Origin: DATDIC01 sp963777625 | GTDB taxonomy: Bacteria > Pseudomonadota > Alphaproteobacteria > Acetobacterales > Acetobacteraceae | Length of the DNA stretch: 64,000 nucleotides | Direction of reading: 5' to 3' | NCBI GenBank assembly: GCA_963777625.1 | Contig: CAVZRO010000035.1 | Span: 62,001-126,000 of the forward strand | Shown: positions 62,967 to 64,000 of the stretch, piece after piece | How the letters are laid out: the number at the start of each line of letters is the position of its first letter | How positions within the stretch are numbered: the first letter of the stretch is position 1 | The notes under the pieces: generated by a model | The model's input: the letters and a program-made list of their open reading frames with translations, nothing else | Told to the model about the DNA's origin: nothing | Databases searched by the model: none | Position numbers and translations under genes: made by a program

Positions 62967-63422
62967 ATGCGGTGCCCGTTCTGCGGCCACGAGGACACGC
63001 AAGTGAAGGACAGTCGTCCGACCGAGGACTCGGCGGCGATCCGGCGGCGGCGGTTCTGCGGCAATTGCGGGCAGCGTTTTACCACGATCGAGCGGGTGCA
63101 GTTGCGCGAGCTGACGGTGGTGAAGTCGGACGGGCGGCGGGTGCCGTTCGACCGTGACAAGTTGGCGCGCTCCATCCGGATCGCGCTGCGCAAGCGGCCG
63201 ATCCAGGAGGAGCGGGTCGAGCGCATCGTGAACGGGGTGGTGCGGCAGCTTGAAGCGTCGGGCGAGAGCGACATTCCCAGCAAGCAGATTGGCGAACTGG
63301 TGATGGACACGCTGAAGGAGCTGGATCCGGTCGCATATGTAAGATTCGCCAGCGTGTACCGGAATTTCCGCGAGGCGAAGGATTTCGAGGAGTTCGTCGG
63401 TTCGCTGGGCGATGCGCGATAG
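62967..63422 (+). CDS. nrdR: Transcriptional repressor NrdR
   Basis: 151 residues: zinc ribbon MRCPFCGHEDTQVKDSRPTE and RRRFCGNCGQRFTTIERVQ, then the ATP-cone domain ELTVVKSDGRRVPFDRDKLA, IALRKRPIQEERVERIVNGV and FASVYRNFREAKDFEEFV. It senses (d)ATP and represses ribonucleotide reductase genes through NrdR boxes. Standard length. ribD follows with no gap. Confidence 0.97.
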   Translation: MRCPFCGHEDTQVKDSRPTEDSAAIRRRRFCGNCGQRFTTIERVQLRELTVVKSDGRRVPFDRDKLARSIRIALRKRPIQEERVERIVNGVVRQLEASGESDIPSKQIGELVMDTLKELDPVAYVRFASVYRNFREAKDFEEFVGSLGDAR

Positions 63423-64000
63423 ATGAACGGAGCGCCCGACCCGCGGGATGCGGCGCACATGCGCGCGGCATTGGCGCTGGCGTGGCGCGGGGTCGGCAAT
63501 AGCTGGCCAAATCCGTCGGTCGGCTGTGTGGTGGTGAAGGATGGTCGGGTGTTGGGCCGGGCGGTGACGTCGCCGGGCGGGCGGCCGCACGCGGAGCCGG
63601 TGGCGCTCGAGCGGGCCGGCGCGGCGGCGCGCGGTGCCACGGTTTATGTGACGCTGGAGCCGTGCTGCCACTGGGGCCGCACGCCGCCCTGCACCGATGC
63701 GCTGATCGCCGCCGGGGTGACGCGGGTGGTGGTTGCGAGGCGGGATCCGGACCAGCGGGTGGATGGCGGCGGGATCGCCCGGCTGCTTGCGGCGGGGATC
63801 GAGATTACCGAAGGGGTGCTGGAGCGAGAGGCGGACGAGGTGCTGGCCGGGTTCGTGCAACGGGTGCGCGACGGCCGACCGCTGGTCACGCTGAAGCTCG
63901 CCAGCACGCTGGACGGGCGGATCGCGACCGGCGGCGGGCGAGAGCCGCTGGATCACCGGCGGCCTGGCGCGGCGGGAGGCGCACGCGCTGCGTGGCCGGC
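63423..64000 (+). CDS. ribD: Riboflavin biosynthesis protein RibD, start (runs off window), +1 frameshift
   Basis: From ATG 63423, immediately after the nrdR stop: MRAALALAWRGVGNSWPNPS, VGCVVVKDGRVLG, the deaminase zinc site PGGRPHAEPVALERAGAA and VTLEPCCHWGRTPPCTDALI, RRDPDQRVDGGGIARLLAAG, then the reductase part PLVTLKLASTLDGRIATGGG. At about 63936-63940 an extra base shifts the frame; the other frame reads ESRWITGGLARREAHALRGR, which is the expected continuation. The enzyme deaminates and reduces the pyrimidine intermediate of riboflavin synthesis. The gene continues beyond the window. Confidence 0.93.
   Translation, partial: MNGAPDPRDAAHMRAALALAWRGVGNSWPNPSVGCVVVKDGRVLGRAVTSPGGRPHAEPVALERAGAAARGATVYVTLEPCCHWGRTPPCTDALIAAGVTRVVVARRDPDQRVDGGGIARLLAAGIEITEGVLEREADEVLAGFVQRVRDGRPLVTLKLASTLDGRIATGGGREPLDHRRPGAAGGARAAWP

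Overview
The window is GC-rich chromosomal DNA from an alphaproteobacterium. The most likely group is Rhodospirillales/Acetobacteraceae. This is inferred from gene order and gene content: eno - ftsB - pdhA - lipoyl-pdhB - pdhC - lpdA, glyA - nrdR - ribD, etfB - etfA - hbd with a twin-transmembrane protein upstream, a squalene-hopene cyclase, and many dispersed hairpin repeats between genes. There are no rRNA genes, CRISPR array or prophage. One tRNA (Ser-GCU) and one complete insertion sequence are present.

Layout. 0-4 kb: the N-terminal part of a prolyl oligopeptidase, then a graveyard of gene remnants (DUF1194-like, an AraC/TPR regulator with an in-frame stop, a sulfite-oxidase-type molybdoenzyme). 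4-9 kb: CocE-type hydrolase, glutathione transferase, tRNA-Ser, and a divergent MmyB-type regulator/methyltransferase pair. 9-11.5 kb: a vapB with a truncated vapC, an orphan ORF of different composition, and an IS5-type element with inverted repeats and a TTAG duplication. 11.5-15 kb: a response regulator/adenylate cyclase signalling module, a triple-repeat secreted protein and a secreted hydrolase. 15-21 kb: squalene-hopene cyclase, MFS transporter, periplasmic binding protein, a 19-bp minisatellite and a chromate transporter. 21-31 kb: aminotransferase, enolase, FtsB-like protein, glycosyltransferase and the pyruvate dehydrogenase operon, with a GNAT acetyltransferase inside it. 31-42 kb: a RelE/HigA-type toxin-antitoxin pair; an operon of two glycosyltransferases, D-tartrate dehydratase and an M81 peptidase; a divergent series of ArgE-like, aspartoacylase-like, thiamine-diphosphate and flavin-reductase genes. 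42-46 kb: an envelope-type ATPase cluster with a secreted protein and a lipoprotein, and a broken PIN toxin-antitoxin pair. 46-53 kb: rsmD, a 2OG-Fe dioxygenase, a large MscS channel, and etfBA-hbd. 53-57 kb: a solitary type ISP restriction-modification enzyme. 57-64 kb: a CitE-like lyase, livGFHM, glyA, a palindrome array, nrdR and the start of ribD.

A striking property of the window is the number of broken frames in otherwise well-conserved genes (SHC, ChrA, PdhB, the PdhC linker, RelE, flavin reductase, MscS, type ISP enzyme, CitE-like lyase, RibD). Every one I could resolve is a shift of +1, that is, one extra base. This uniform direction points to insertion errors in the underlying assembly rather than real gene decay, so these are listed as CDS with the break position given. 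Separate, real-looking remnants are listed as pseudogenes.

Functionally the window combines central carbon metabolism (enolase, pyruvate dehydrogenase, serine hydroxymethyltransferase), hopanoid synthesis, electron-transfer flavoprotein/beta-oxidation functions and branched-chain amino-acid uptake with a set of catabolic hydrolases. The accessory parts carry remnants of toxin-antitoxin modules, one IS element and repeat expansions. The least explained and most interesting unit is the ATPase - secreted protein - lipoprotein cluster at 42.3-45.2 kb.
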